The notes under the pieces: model-generated
Seen by the model: the letters and a program-made list of their open reading frames with translations, nothing else
Databases searched by the model: none
What the model was told of the DNA's origin: nothing
Part shown: one piece after another, positions 13,931 to 23,500 of the stretch
How positions within the stretch are numbered: position 1 is the stretch's first letter
Layout of the letters: each line of letters begins with the position of its first letter
Position numbers and translations under genes: made by a program
Assembly (NCBI RefSeq): GCF_026686735.1
Contig: NZ_CP113432.1
Location: forward strand, 4,825,001 to 4,889,000
Source: Pseudomonas triclosanedens
Lineage (GTDB): Bacteria; Pseudomonadota; Gammaproteobacteria; Pseudomonadales; Pseudomonadaceae
DNA length: 64,000 nt
Direction: 5' to 3'

Positions 13931-13956
13931 TCGCGAGCATGGCTCGCTCCTACAGG
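13931..13956 (-). repeat. REP-like extragenic palindrome
   Basis: Read on the minus strand this begins with the GTAGGAGCGAGC core typical of Pseudomonas REP sequences, with GCGAGC/GCTCGC arms flanking a short loop. The same core appears at 29911. Confidence 0.65.
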
Positions 13957-13973
13957 GAGACGCCGGCGCAACG

Positions 13974-13999
13974 AAAAAGGCCGCCCGAAGGCGGCCTTT
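13974..13999 (-). terminator. Rho-independent terminator of the amino-acid binding-protein gene
   Basis: A 10-bp stem (13976-13985 with 13990-13999) with a tetraloop is followed on the minus strand by a T-run, 20 bp past the stop of the minus-strand gene at 14020. Confidence 0.88.
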
Positions 14000-14019
14000 G
14001 CTACAGCTCGACGGAGGGA

Positions 14020-14796
14020 TCAGTCCCCGTAGATATCGCTCTTGAAGTACTTGCCTTCGATTTCCTTGTACTTGCCATTGGCGCGCAGCGCATCGATGGC
14101 GGCGTTCAACTCGCCAACCAGCTCGGTATTGCCCTTGCGCACCGCGATACCGGCACCCTCGCCGAAGTATTTCGGGTCTTTGAACTCCGGCCCGATGAAG
14201 GCGAAGCCCTTGCCGCGCGGAGTATCCAGGAAGCCGATCTGCAGCGGGATGGAGTCGGCGAAGGTGCCATCCAGGCGGCCCGCGACCAGGTCCAGGTAGA
14301 TCTCGTCCTGGCTGGTGTAGCGCACCACGTTGGCGCCCGCCTTGCCCAGTACCTCGGTGGCGAAGCGGTCGGCGGTGGAGCAGCGCTGCACGCCGATGTT
14401 CTTGCCCTTGAGCTGGCTGAACTGGTCGTCCAACTGCGAGCCTTCCTTCATCACCAGGCGGCCCGGGGTGAAGTAGTACTTGTGGGTGAAGTCCACCGAA
14501 CGCTTGCGCTCGTCGGTGATGGTGATGGACGACAGCGCGGCGTCGATCTTGCGCACCTTCAGCGACGGGATAAGGCCGTCGTATTCCTGCTCGACCCACT
14601 GGCACTTGCGCTTCATCTGCTCGCACAGGGCGTTGCCGATGTCGTAGTCGAAGCCGGCAATGCCGCCCTCGGGGGTCTTGTAGGCGAAGGGCGGATAGGC
14701 CGCTTCGATGCCGATGCGCAGCGGCTTGTCGTCGGCATGGGAGAAGGTGGCGAAGGTGGCCAGCAGCAGGCCGCCCAGCAGGGCTTTGCGATTCAT
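14020..14796 (-). CDS. Cationic amino-acid ABC transporter substrate-binding protein (ArtJ/HisJ-like)
   Basis: The 258-residue protein has a short Sec signal ([16 protein letters not shown]) and a compact SBP_bac_3 fold: [48 protein letters not shown], and a closing segment INAA-like [17 protein letters not shown]. This size and motif set fits lysine/arginine/ornithine-binding proteins. No permease or ATPase gene is next to it. In P. aeruginosa a binding-protein gene likewise follows dauR. Its upstream region contains the same TCCA-N3-TGGA palindrome seen twice before dauB, suggesting shared DauR control and a role in arginine uptake (inference). Confidence 0.9.
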   Translation of the reverse strand: MNRKALLGGLLLATFATFSHADDKPLRIGIEAAYPPFAYKTPEGGIAGFDYDIGNALCEQMKRKCQWVEQEYDGLIPSLKVRKIDAALSSITITDERKRSVDFTHKYYFTPGRLVMKEGSQLDDQFSQLKGKNIGVQRCSTADRFATEVLGKAGANVVRYTSQDEIYLDLVAGRLDGTFADSIPLQIGFLDTPRGKGFAFIGPEFKDPKYFGEGAGIAVRKGNTELVGELNAAIDALRANGKYKEIEGKYFKSDIYGD

Positions 14797-14981
14797 CGAT
14801 GAACTCCGTTGTGTGGTCGCCGGGGGGAGCGCCGGCCGGTACGTCTTGGCAGTGAGTACGGCATATCCTGGTTCGTCCGGGGACGCGACGCGGAAGGTCG
14901 CAGCGGCATTGCCTTGCCCTCACTCAGGCGAACGACTTCTTGTTCTGGTCCGTTCACGCAGGGTCTCGCGTAAACTTAAAA

Positions 14982-14992
14982 TCCAATCTGGA
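14982..14992. promoter_or_regulatory. Candidate DauR operator upstream of the binding-protein gene
   Basis: TCCAATCTGGA, read as TCCAGATTGGA on the gene's strand, matches the TCCA-N3-TGGA pattern at dauB. The flanking AGTCCAGA-TTGGA also matches the first dauB site. It lies about 190 bp upstream of the ATG at 14796. Confidence 0.48.
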
Positions 14993-15036
14993 CTAAAAAG
15001 TACACAACGTCAATCGCCCCGGTGCAGACGCCGATC

Positions 15037-15133
15037 GTAGGGCGTATAACGCCTCTGGCCTCATCCGCCATCGCCAGCGCCCGGCGCCCGGCGCCGAGGC
15101 GGCGGATAAAGCGTTCCGCTTTATGCGCCCTAC
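15037..15133. repeat. REPIN-like element, copy 1
   Basis: It begins GTAGGGCGTATAACGCC and ends with the inverse, GCGGATAAAGCG...TTTATGCGCCCTAC. Both arms are short hairpins and the arms are mutually inverted. Related copies lie at 17484, 24401, 29955 and 59472. Confidence 0.7.
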
Positions 15134-15288
15134 GGGTTGCCCGGCATGCCCGGCGATCGCACGGCACACTCCCCTTTGCGAGCCCTGCGCTACTCCTTCG
15201 GAGGAATGTCGCGCGCCGGGCTGCCGGCTTAGTCTGGAGCCGCTCCGATGTGATCCCGAGGAGGACCCGAAACGATTCATTCGCATGA

Positions 15289-15369
15289 TTGACCGCACCT
15301 TCCACGGCTATACTTTTTGGCAGATGCCGAAGCCCCCGCGATACGCTCATGTCGCGGGGGCTTTTTTGT
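15289..15369 (+). ncRNA. Possible small RNA: promoter-like boxes followed by an intrinsic terminator
   Basis: TTGACC (15289-15294) and TATACT (15309-15314) precede a 12-bp perfect stem (15330-15341 with 15352-15363), a 10-base loop and a T6 tract. No plus-strand gene lies upstream and the T-run is only on the plus strand, so the terminator has no protein-coding owner. A transcript from about 15320 would be roughly 50 nt. The spacer of 14 bp is short for a sigma70 promoter, which lowers confidence. Confidence 0.4.
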
Positions 15370-15544
15370 GCTCGCATTGCGGTCTTTTGCAGGAGCGAGC
15401 TTGCGCCTACACGAAACCGGATAGCCTGCACGAATCGAAAGCGCACACCGAAGCGGCGGATAATGCCGCGCGTTATTCGCCCTCCGGGTCCAGTGGAGAC
15501 GCAAGGCACGCGGCGGGCATATTGCCCGCCAGGGGAGGTCTGTC

Positions 15545-16531
15545 TCAGCCGCCGCTGAGGTTCATGAAGCGCAGCACCTGCACGTCGCCAACGGTGAAAT
15601 CGTGGCGCGCCGGTTTGCGCTGCAGGGCGCCATGCAGCGCGTCAAGGATCGGTTCGTCGTGCAGCGGATGGCGGCGCAGAAGGCTGCGCATGTCCAGGGA
15701 GTGTTCGTGGCCCAGGCACAGCAGCAGGCGGCCTTCGGCGGTCAGGCGCAGGCGGTTGCAGGCGGAGCAGAAGTTGTGCGAATGCGGCGAGATGAAGCCG
15801 ATGCGGGTGCCCGGATGCTGGGCCAGGCGCATGTAGCGCGCCGGTCCGCCGCTGTGCTCGGTGCTGTCCAGCAGTTCATGGCGTTCGGCGATCAGCGCAC
15901 GTACCTCGTCGCTGGAGCAGAAGCTCTCCTCGCGTTCGCGGCCGACCTGGCCCAGGGGCATTTCTTCGATGAAGCTGATGTCCAGCCGACGGGCGATGGC
16001 ATAGTCCACCAGCGCCGGCACCTCGTCGGCGTTGCGTCCCGTCATCACCACGCAGTTCAGCTTGATGTGCTCGATGCCGGCCTCCTGCGCGGCATCGATC
16101 CCCCGCAGCACCTGGCCAAGGCGGCCGGTGCGGGTGATGGCGGCGAAACGCTGCGCGTCGAGGGTATCGAGGCTGACGTTCAGTCGTGACAGCCCTGCGC
16201 TGCGCAGGTCGCGCGCGTAGCGGGTGAGCTGCGAGCCGTTGCTGGTCATGCACAGCTCGCGCAGGCCGGGCAGCGCGGCGAGGCGCTCGCAAAGACCGAC
16301 GATGCCGGGACGCACCAGCGGTTCGCCGCCGGTAAGGCGCAGCTTCTTCACGCCGCGCTCGACGAAGATCCGCGCCACCCGCTCGATCTCTTCCAGGGTC
16401 AGCACCTGCTGGCGCGGCAGGAACTTCATGTTCTCGGCCATGCAGTAGACGCAGCGGAAATCGCAGCGGTCAGTCACCGAAAGACGCAGGTAGTCGATCT
16501 TGCGGCCGTGGCCGTCGATCCATTCGGACAT
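15545..16531 (-). CDS. moaA: GTP 3',8-cyclase MoaA (molybdenum cofactor step 1)
   Basis: A 328-residue radical-SAM enzyme. The CX3CX2C cluster is C23, C27 and C30 ([11 protein letters not shown]), the SAM-binding LTGGEPLVR follows, and a C-terminal second cluster lies in [12 protein letters not shown]...LLLCLG. The chain ends in Gly-Gly, as active MoaA does. It converts GTP to the cyclic precursor used by MoaC. The start at 16531 (MSEWIDGHG) fits the family; the open frame to 16816 runs into ppiC in another frame. It is the last gene of the nar operon, where it supplies cofactor for NarG; the moaB-E and moeA genes lie 18-22 kb away. Confidence 0.95.
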   Translation of the reverse strand: MSEWIDGHGRKIDYLRLSVTDRCDFRCVYCMAENMKFLPRQQVLTLEEIERVARIFVERGVKKLRLTGGEPLVRPGIVGLCERLAALPGLRELCMTSNGSQLTRYARDLRSAGLSRLNVSLDTLDAQRFAAITRTGRLGQVLRGIDAAQEAGIEHIKLNCVVMTGRNADEVPALVDYAIARRLDISFIEEMPLGQVGREREESFCSSDEVRALIAERHELLDSTEHSGGPARYMRLAQHPGTRIGFISPHSHNFCSACNRLRLTAEGRLLLCLGHEHSLDMRSLLRRHPLHDEPILDALHGALQRKPARHDFTVGDVQVLRFMNLSGG

Positions 16532-16646
16532 GGTTTTCACTCCGGCCGACCCTCGCCATCCGCGGCGAAGGCCGATATTCATGGCCGTTTCCGAAGCCCC
16601 TCCCTGCCCTGGGGGAGGAATAGGGAGAGAGGGGGCCGGAACCGGT

Positions 16647-17465
16647 TCACTGCACCAGCGGCGACTCCGCAGCGTCGAAGACGAAGCCATCGATCTGTGC
16701 TTCACCGGCCAGCACGCTGATGTACTGGCTGACGGCACGCTGCAGCACCTGGGCGCGCAGGTAGCCAGCGATGCGCGGACGCGCTTGTGCGAAGTCCAGC
16801 GGCTCGCCGCCATCACGCTCGATCAGCTCGACCACGTGCAGGCCGTAGCGACTTTCCAGCGGATGGCCAAGCAGGCCGGGTTGCTGTTGCAGCAGGCGTT
16901 TCTCGAACTCGGGGACGGTCTGCCCCGGCTCGATCCAGCCCAGGTCCCCTCCGTCGTCTTTCGACGGGCAGTCAGAGAAGCGCATGGCCTTCTCGGCGAA
17001 ACGCTCGGGATGTCCACGCAGTTCGGCCAGCAGTTCCTCGGCCTGTTCGCGGGCCTTGGCGCGGCCTTCCAGGTCGTCCGGTGCGCAACCCAGCAGCACG
17101 TGGCGCAGACGCATGCGCCACGGCGAAGTCAGGCGGGAGGGGTTGGTTTCGTACCATTGGCGGCAACTGGCCTCGTCGGCTTCGGGCACGCCGACTTCAC
17201 GGTCGATCAGGGCGCGAATGCGCGCTTCTTCCGGGGCCTCGCCCTCTTCCGCGTCGGCCGCGAGGCCCAGCGCGTCGGCGCGCTGCACCAGCAACTGGCG
17301 TACGACCAACGCGCGGCAGGCGGAGTACAGCGCCTGGGCATGGCTGGCGGCAGGGTGGTATTGCAGCTCGCGAGCCAGTTCGTCCTCGGCGATGGCGACG
17401 CCATTGACGGAGATGGCAGGCAGGTCGACGTGTTCGACCTTGGCTTCGTAGTGGGAGCAACTCAT
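16647..17465 (-). CDS. PpiC-type peptidyl-prolyl cis-trans isomerase of the nar operon (NifM-like)
   Basis: A 272-residue parvulin-type protein. An N-terminal helical region precedes a PpiC domain at about 125-225 ([53 protein letters not shown]). No signal peptide is present, so it is cytoplasmic, unlike SurA or PrsA. Its place between narI and moaA suggests help in folding the nitrate reductase or its cofactor enzymes, an inference also made for the P. aeruginosa counterpart. The start at 17465 has a strong GGAGGT eight bases upstream. Confidence 0.9.
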   Translation of the reverse strand: MSCSHYEAKVEHVDLPAISVNGVAIAEDELARELQYHPAASHAQALYSACRALVVRQLLVQRADALGLAADAEEGEAPEEARIRALIDREVGVPEADEASCRQWYETNPSRLTSPWRMRLRHVLLGCAPDDLEGRAKAREQAEELLAELRGHPERFAEKAMRFSDCPSKDDGGDLGWIEPGQTVPEFEKRLLQQQPGLLGHPLESRYGLHVVELIERDGGEPLDFAQARPRIAGYLRAQVLQRAVSQYISVLAGEAQIDGFVFDAAESPLVQ

Positions 17466-17483
17466 TTCGATTACCTCCGGATG

Positions 17484-17566
17484 GCGGATCACGCCGGTGG
17501 CGCTATCCGCCCTACGGTTCGAGGTTCGGGTAGGGCGAATAACGCGCCAGCGTTATCCGCCGCCTC
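17484..17566. repeat. REPIN-like element, copy 2, inside the nar operon
   Basis: Two half-elements face each other: GGCGGAT...ATCCGCCCTAC, then GTAGGGCGAATAACGCG...GCGTTATCCGCC. They fill the narI-ppiC gap. Confidence 0.65.
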
Positions 17567-17567
17567 A

Positions 17568-18254
17568 TCACAGCGCGCGACGCTTGGTGCGGACCACCTG
17601 GTAGCGGCGGCCGAAGTACCACACCGGGGCGCTGACGATGTGCACCAGGCGGGTGAAGGGGAACAGCACGAACAGGGTCAGCCCCAGAGTCACGTGCAGC
17701 TTGTAGACCAGCGACACCGGCGCGATGGCCTCGGCGGCGGCCAGCGGCTGGAAGGTGACGATGGACTGCGCCCAGTCGGCCAGCATGACCATCACCGAAC
17801 CGTCCAGGTGATGAGTCGATGCGACTATGGTGGACAGGCCGAGGATCAACTGGACGTAGAGCACCAGCAGGATCATCAGGTCCGACGCGTTGCCGGTGGC
17901 ACGCACGCGGTCATTGGTCAGGCGGCGCAGGATCAGGCCGGTCAGGCCGATGAAGCAGAGGATGCCGAAGAAGCCGCCGGAAACCATCGCCAGCAGTTGC
18001 TTCTGTTCGGTGCTGATGACGTGCTCGTAGACCGAGTGCGGGGTCAGCAGGCCAACGAAGTGGCCGGCGAGGATGAACAGTACGCCGACGTGGAACAGGT
18101 TGCTGTAGACCCGCATACCCTTCTTGCTCAGCATCTGGCTGGAGCCGGCTTTCCAGGTGTATTGCGAGAGGTCGAAGCGCGCCCAACTGCCGACCAGGCA
18201 GATAGCGAGCGCGACATAGGGGTAGATCCCGAACGCTAGAAGATCGAGGGACAT
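17568..18254 (-). CDS. narI: Respiratory nitrate reductase gamma subunit NarI (cytochrome b)
   Basis: The 228-residue membrane protein has five hydrophobic segments with the paired haem-ligand histidines expected of NarI (FHVGVLFILAGHFVGL early, VYKLHVTLGLTLFVLFPFTRLVH late). It oxidises quinol on the periplasmic side and passes electrons to NarH. The N-terminus MSLDLLAFGIYPYVAL fits the family. It begins two bases after the narJ stop, indicating translational coupling. Confidence 0.96.
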   Translation of the reverse strand: MSLDLLAFGIYPYVALAICLVGSWARFDLSQYTWKAGSSQMLSKKGMRVYSNLFHVGVLFILAGHFVGLLTPHSVYEHVISTEQKQLLAMVSGGFFGILCFIGLTGLILRRLTNDRVRATGNASDLMILLVLYVQLILGLSTIVASTHHLDGSVMVMLADWAQSIVTFQPLAAAEAIAPVSLVYKLHVTLGLTLFVLFPFTRLVHIVSAPVWYFGRRYQVVRTKRRAL

Positions 18255-18256
18255 GT

Positions 18257-19009
18257 TCAGACTCCTTCTCTGGCCGCCCGGTACTGCATCTGCGGCACCG
18301 GCTGGGCGACCCACTGCATGGGTTGTTCTGCGGCGGAGGAAATCCGCCGGGCGCTGGTGGACGGGCAACCGGCGGCGGGCTCGGTGAAGCTCACCGGGGT
18401 TTCCTCCCAGGCCTTGTCGATGGCTTCCAGGCTGTCGTCGCGCACTTCCTGTTCGCGGTCGCGCTTGAGCGCGCCGAAGTCGGGACGCTCGCCGGACAGC
18501 TCCAGCAGGCCGTGGAAGACCGCCGCATAGGCGCTGCCGCGCTCCTCCAGGCGCAGCGCGAGCAACGCGAGGATGTGCGCGACTTCCACCAGCCCGGCAC
18601 ACGCCGACTCGGCGTCCAGCAGGGCGAGGAACTCCAGGTACAGCGGCAGGTAGTCCGGCAGTTCGTTGACGTCGATCACCAGGCCCGCCTGGGTGTAGCG
18701 ATCCATCAGGTCGACCATCGCCTGGCCACGGTCGCGGGATTCGCCGTGCACGTGTTCGAACAGCAGCAGCGAGACCGAGCGGCCACGCTCGAACAGGCCG
18801 TCGTAGCGGGCCTGCACGTCGAGGATGTCGCCCTGGCACAGTTCGTTGAGCAGCGCGGCGAGGCCGTCGCGCTGCGCTTCGGACAGGTCACAGGTGCGGA
18901 TCAGGGCATGCAGCGCCAGGCTTTCCTCGCGCAGCTCGACGCGCGGGTAGTCCAGCAGCAGCGCGCTGAGTTTTAGCAGTTGGCTGTGCTTCTCAAGGGA
19001 GATTCCCAT
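18257..19009 (-). CDS. narJ: Nitrate reductase molybdenum cofactor assembly chaperone NarJ
   Basis: A 250-residue TorD/NarJ-family chaperone: LLKLSALLLDYPR at the N-terminus, LFEHVHGESRDRGQAMVDL and DYLPLYLEFLA in the core. It binds apo-NarG and lets the cofactor be inserted before membrane docking. The C-terminal 40 residues (TEPAAGCPSTSARRIS) are Ser/Pro-rich and variable. The start at 19009 gives MGISLEKHSQLL; a longer frame to 19126 overlaps narH and is not family-like. It lies five bases after narH. Confidence 0.95.
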   Translation of the reverse strand: MGISLEKHSQLLKLSALLLDYPRVELREESLALHALIRTCDLSEAQRDGLAALLNELCQGDILDVQARYDGLFERGRSVSLLLFEHVHGESRDRGQAMVDLMDRYTQAGLVIDVNELPDYLPLYLEFLALLDAESACAGLVEVAHILALLALRLEERGSAYAAVFHGLLELSGERPDFGALKRDREQEVRDDSLEAIDKAWEETPVSFTEPAAGCPSTSARRISSAAEQPMQWVAQPVPQMQYRAAREGV

Positions 19010-19014
19010 CGCAG

Positions 19015-20550
19015 TCACTCCTGTATCTGCACGGTCTGGATGACGTTGCGCTTGTCCACGGCCTTGCCGCCGAACAGGTTCACGCCGGAGTTGCCCGAGC
19101 AACCGTTGCCGAAGCTGAAGCCGCACCCCGAACGCTCGGCGAAGGCATCCGACAGCGCCTCTTCACGGTGCGCCGTGGGGATGACGAAGCGGTCTTCGTA
19201 GTTGGCGATGGCCAGGTAGCGGTACATCTCTTCCACCTGGTTCACGCTCAGGCCGACCTTTTTCAGCACGTCCAGGTCCTGCTTGCCTTCCACGTGCTCG
19301 GCACGCTTGTAGGCGCGCATGGCCAGCAGGCGCTTGAGGGCCAGCAGCACCGGCGCGGTGTCGCCGGCGGTGAGCAGGTTGGCCAGGTACTGCACGGGAA
19401 TGCGCAGGGACTCGACGTCCGGGATCACCCCGTCGCTGCCGATATGGCCTTCGGCGGCGGCGTTCTGGATCGGCGACAGCGGCGGCACGTACCACACCAT
19501 CGGCAGCGTGCGGTATTCCGGGTGCAGCGGCAGGGCCAGTTTCCAGTCCATCGCCAGCTTGTATACCGGCGACTTCTGCGCGGACTCGATGACACTGTCC
19601 GGCACGCCGTCCTTGCGGGCCTGCTCGATCACCTTCGGGTCGAACGGGTCGAGGAAGATCTCCAGTTGCTTCTGGTACAGCTCGCGCTCGTTCTCGCAGG
19701 TGGCCACTTCGTGGATGCGGTCGGCGTCGTACAGCAGCACGCCGAGGTAGCGGATGCGGCCCACGCAGGTCTCCGAGCAGACGGTCGGCTGGCCGGCCTC
19801 GATGCGCGGGTAGCAGAAGATGCACTTCTCGGATTTGCCGCTCTTCCAGTTGAAGTAGATCTTCTTGTACGGGCAGCCGCTGATGCACATGCGCCAGCCG
19901 CGGCACTTGTCCTGGTCGATCAGGACGATGCCGTCTTCCTCGCGCTTGTAGATCGCACCGCTCGGGCACGAGGCCACGCACGCCGGGTTCAGGCAGTGCT
20001 CGCACAGGCGCGGCAGGTACATCATGAAGGTGTTTTCGTACTCGCCGTAAATGTCCGCCTGGACCTTGTCGAAGTTCTTGTCCTTGCGCCGCTTGGCGAA
20101 CTCGGTACCGAGGATTTCCTCCCAATTGGGCCCCCACTCGATCTTCTGCATGCGCTGGCCGGAAACCAGCGAGCGCGGCCGGGCCACCGGCTGGTGCTGG
20201 GCCTTGGGCGCGGTGTGCAGGTGCTGGTAGTCGAAGTCGAACGGCTCGTAGTAGTCGTCGATTTCCGGCAGGTCCGGGTTGGCGAAGATGTTCGCCAGCA
20301 CGCGGAACTTGCCGCCGATGCGCGGAACGATGGAGCCGTCGGCGTTACGCTTCCAGCCGCCCTTCCACTTCTCCTGGTTCTCCCACTCCTTCGGGTAACC
20401 GATGCCGGGCTTGGTCTCGACGTTGTTGAACCAGGCGTACTCGACGCCTTCGCGGCTGGTCCAGACGTTCTTGCAGGTGATGGAGCAGGTGTGGCAACCG
20501 ATACATTTGTCGAGGTTCAGCACCATGCCGACTTGCGAACGAATTTTCAT
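19015..20550 (-). CDS. narH: Respiratory nitrate reductase beta subunit NarH
   Basis: A 511-residue iron-sulfur protein with four ferredoxin-type cysteine clusters: CIGCHTCSITCKNVW near residue 16, CEHCLNPACVASCPSGAIYK, CRGWRMCISGCPYKK, and KCIFCYPRIEAGQPTVCSETC. The tryptophan in CRGW marks the [3Fe-4S] cluster typical of NarH. It carries electrons from the NarI haems to NarG. The start at 20550 (MKIRSQVGMVLNLDKC) has GGAGAG upstream. Confidence 0.97.
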   Translation of the reverse strand: MKIRSQVGMVLNLDKCIGCHTCSITCKNVWTSREGVEYAWFNNVETKPGIGYPKEWENQEKWKGGWKRNADGSIVPRIGGKFRVLANIFANPDLPEIDDYYEPFDFDYQHLHTAPKAQHQPVARPRSLVSGQRMQKIEWGPNWEEILGTEFAKRRKDKNFDKVQADIYGEYENTFMMYLPRLCEHCLNPACVASCPSGAIYKREEDGIVLIDQDKCRGWRMCISGCPYKKIYFNWKSGKSEKCIFCYPRIEAGQPTVCSETCVGRIRYLGVLLYDADRIHEVATCENERELYQKQLEIFLDPFDPKVIEQARKDGVPDSVIESAQKSPVYKLAMDWKLALPLHPEYRTLPMVWYVPPLSPIQNAAAEGHIGSDGVIPDVESLRIPVQYLANLLTAGDTAPVLLALKRLLAMRAYKRAEHVEGKQDLDVLKKVGLSVNQVEEMYRYLAIANYEDRFVIPTAHREEALSDAFAERSGCGFSFGNGCSGNSGVNLFGGKAVDKRNVIQTVQIQE

Positions 20551-20561
20551 GGCGTCTCTCC

Positions 20562-23500
20562 TCAAATGTCCTGGGGCAGCGGTTGCGGCAGGGCGTCACC
20601 GCCCAGCCCGCCGTGCTCCGGCTCGTCGAGCCAGTCGACTTTGTTCATCTTGCGCACCACGACGAACTCGTCGCGGTTGCAACCCACCGTGCCGTAGTAG
20701 TTGAAGCCCCACGCCTGTTGCGCGTAGCCGCCGATCATGTGGGTGGGCTTGAGAACCACGCGGGTCACCGAGTTGTGGTGTCCGCCGCGGGTGCCGGTGG
20801 TCTCGCTGCCCGGCAGGTTCACGATGCGTTCCTGGGCGTGGTACATCATCACCATGCCGTCCTTCACGCGCTGGCTGACCACCGCGCGGCAGGTGGCGGC
20901 GCCATTGGCGTTGAAGACCTCGACCCAGTCGTTGTCCTCGATGCCGGCGCGCTTCGCATCGTTCTCGCTCATCCAGATGATCGGGCCACCGCGCGACAGG
21001 GTGAGCATCAGCAGGTTGTCGCTGTAGGTGGAGTGGATGCCCCACTTCTGGTGCGGGGTGATCCAGTTCAGGGTGATTTCGGTGTGGCCGTTGGGCTTCT
21101 TGTTGAACAGCTTGTCGGTGCTGCGGGTGTTGACCGGCGGCCGATAGCTGACGAAACCTTCACCGAAGGCCTGCATCCAGGGGTGATCCTGGTAGAACTG
21201 CTGGCGCCCGGTGAGCGTGCGCCACGGGATCATCTCGTGGACGTTGGTGTAGCCGGCGTTGTAGCTCACGTGCTCGTCTTCCAGGCCCGACCAGGTGGGG
21301 CTGGAGATGATCTTGCGCGGCAGCGCCTGGACATCGCGGAAGCGGATCTTCTCTTCTTCCTTGGGCAGCGCCAGGTGGGTGTGGTCGCGGCCGGTGAACT
21401 TCGACAGCGCCTCCCAGGCCTTCACGGCGACCTGGCCGTTGGTTTCCGGCGCCAGGGCGAGAATCACCTCGGCGGCATCGATGGCGCTCTCGATGCGTGG
21501 GCGGCCTTCGCTGATACCCGGTTCGGTGACCTTGTGGTTCAGCTCGCCGAGCAGCTTGATTTCCTTGTCGGTGTTCCAGCCGATGCCCTTGCCGCCGTTG
21601 CCCAGCTTGTCCAGCAGCGGGCCGAGGGAGGTGAACTTCTTGTAGGTGTTCGGGTAGTCGCGCTCGACCACGTGCAGGGTCGACATGGTGCGGCCCGGGA
21701 TCGGCTCGCACTCACCGGTTTTCCAGTCGCTGCCGCCGAACGGCTGGGCGAGTTCGTTGGTGGTGTCGTGCAGCAGCGGCACAGTGACCAGGTCCTTCTC
21801 CACGCCCAGGTGGCCGACGGAAACTTCGGAGAACCTCCTGGCGATTGCCTTGTAGATTTCCCAGTCGCTCCTGGCTTCCCAGGCCGGGTCGGTGGCGGCC
21901 GACAGTGGGTGGATGAAGGGGTGCATGTCGGAGGTATTGAGGTCGTCCTTTTCGTACCAGGTCGCGGTCGGCAGGACGATGTCCGAGTACATGCAGGTGG
22001 AGGACATGCGGAAGTCCAGGGTGGTGACCAGGTCCAGCTTGCCTTCGGCGCCGTCGTCGACCCAGTCCACTTCGCCCGGGCAGGGGCCGCCGGCCTTGCC
22101 GAGGTCGTCGTTCATCACGCCGTTCTTCGCGCCCAGCAGGTACTTGAGCATGTACTCGTGGCCCTTGCCCGAGGAGCCGAGCAGGTTGGAGCGCCAGATG
22201 AACATGTTGCGCGGGAAGTTCTGCGGATCGTCCGGTTGCTCGCTGGCAACGCGCAGGTTGCCGGCCTTCAGTTCGCGCACCACGTAGTCCTGCACCGGAA
22301 TGCCTGCGCGTTCGGCGTCGGCGACGATGTGCAACGGGTTGCGGTTCAGTTGCGGGGCGGACGGCAGCCAGCCCATGCGCTCGGCGCGGATGTTGTAGTC
22401 CAGCGCGTGCTCGGGGAACTGCCGGGTGTCGGCCAGCGGCGAGAGGACTTCGTGCATCGAGATCTTCTCGTGGCGCCACTGCGAGCTGTGCAGGTAGAAG
22501 AAGCTGGTGCCGTTCATCTGCCGCGGCGGCCTGCTCCAGTCGGTGCCGAAGGCCAGCGGAACCCAGCCGGTCTGCGGACGGAGCTTCTCCTGGCCCACAT
22601 AGTGCGCCCAGCCGCCGCCGCTCTGGCCGATGCAGCCGCACATCATCAGCATGTTGATGACCGCACGGTAGTTCATGTCCATGTGGTACCAGTGGTTCAT
22701 CGCCGCGCCGATGATCACCATGGCCTTGCCGTGGGTCTTGTCGGCGCTGTCGGCGAACTCGCGGGCCACCTGGATCGCGCGCGCCGCCGGCACGCCGGTG
22801 ATGCGCGCCTGCCAGGCCGGGGTGTAGGGCACGTCGGCGTCGGTGTAGGAGGCCGCGACGTTGCGGCCACCCAGGCCACGGTCGACGCTGTAGTTGGCCA
22901 TCTGCAGGTCGTACACGGTGGCGACGCGCAGGGGCTGTCCGTCGGCGCCGGTCACTTCGCGGAAGGGCACGCGGCGCACCAGCACCTCGTCGTTGGCCAC
23001 GCCCTTGAAGTGCGGGTGCTCCTGCCCGGCGAAGTACGGGAAGGCCACGTCGCAGGCATTTTCCGGGCCGTCGATCAGGGTCAGGGCCAGGCGGGTTTCA
23101 CGCTGCTCGCCGCCTTCCTTTTCCTCGATGTTCCACTTGCCCGATTCGCCCCAGCGGTAACCGATGGCGCCAGTCGGCGAGACCAGCTCGCCGGTGAGTT
23201 CGTCCAGGGCGATGGTCTTCCACTCGGGGTTGTTGTCCTGGCCGAGGTTGTCCGCCAGGTCCGCCGCGCGCAGGTAGCGGGTCGGCTTGAGCACGCCACC
23301 TTCGTGCGCTTCGAGCAGCACCAGCATCGGCATGTCGGTGTACTGGCGGCAGTAGTCGACGAAGTAGGCGCTGGGCTTGTCGAGATGGAATTCCTTGAGG
23401 ATGACGTGACCGAAGGCCATGCCCAGCGCGGCATCGGTGCCCTGCTTGGGGTTGAGCCAGAGGTCGGTGAGCTTGGCCACTTCGGAATAGTCCGGGGTGA

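Larger units (their letters stand above)
13622..14019. other. 398-bp intergenic repeat-like region between dauR and the binding-protein gene
   Basis: No supportable gene is present. The stretch 13681-13900 is open on several frames on both strands and resembles the dispersed intergenic sequence that often yields spurious hypothetical proteins in Pseudomonas (recollection, not searched). It is followed by a REP-like hairpin (13931-13956) and a terminator (13974-13999). Confidence 0.5.
14797..15544. other. 748-bp intergenic region with operator, REPIN-like element and possible small RNA
   Basis: It contains the candidate DauR operator (14982-14992), a REPIN-like element (15037-15133) and a promoter/terminator pair without a coding gene (15289-15369). 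No protein gene is supportable: frames here have no initiation signals and no family motifs. Confidence 0.6.

Noticed and set aside
13681..13971. Minus-strand 96-residue frame after dauR
   Set aside because: It falls in repeat-like intergenic DNA with overlapping open frames on both strands and a REP-like hairpin. It resembles spurious hypotheticals common in Pseudomonas annotations.
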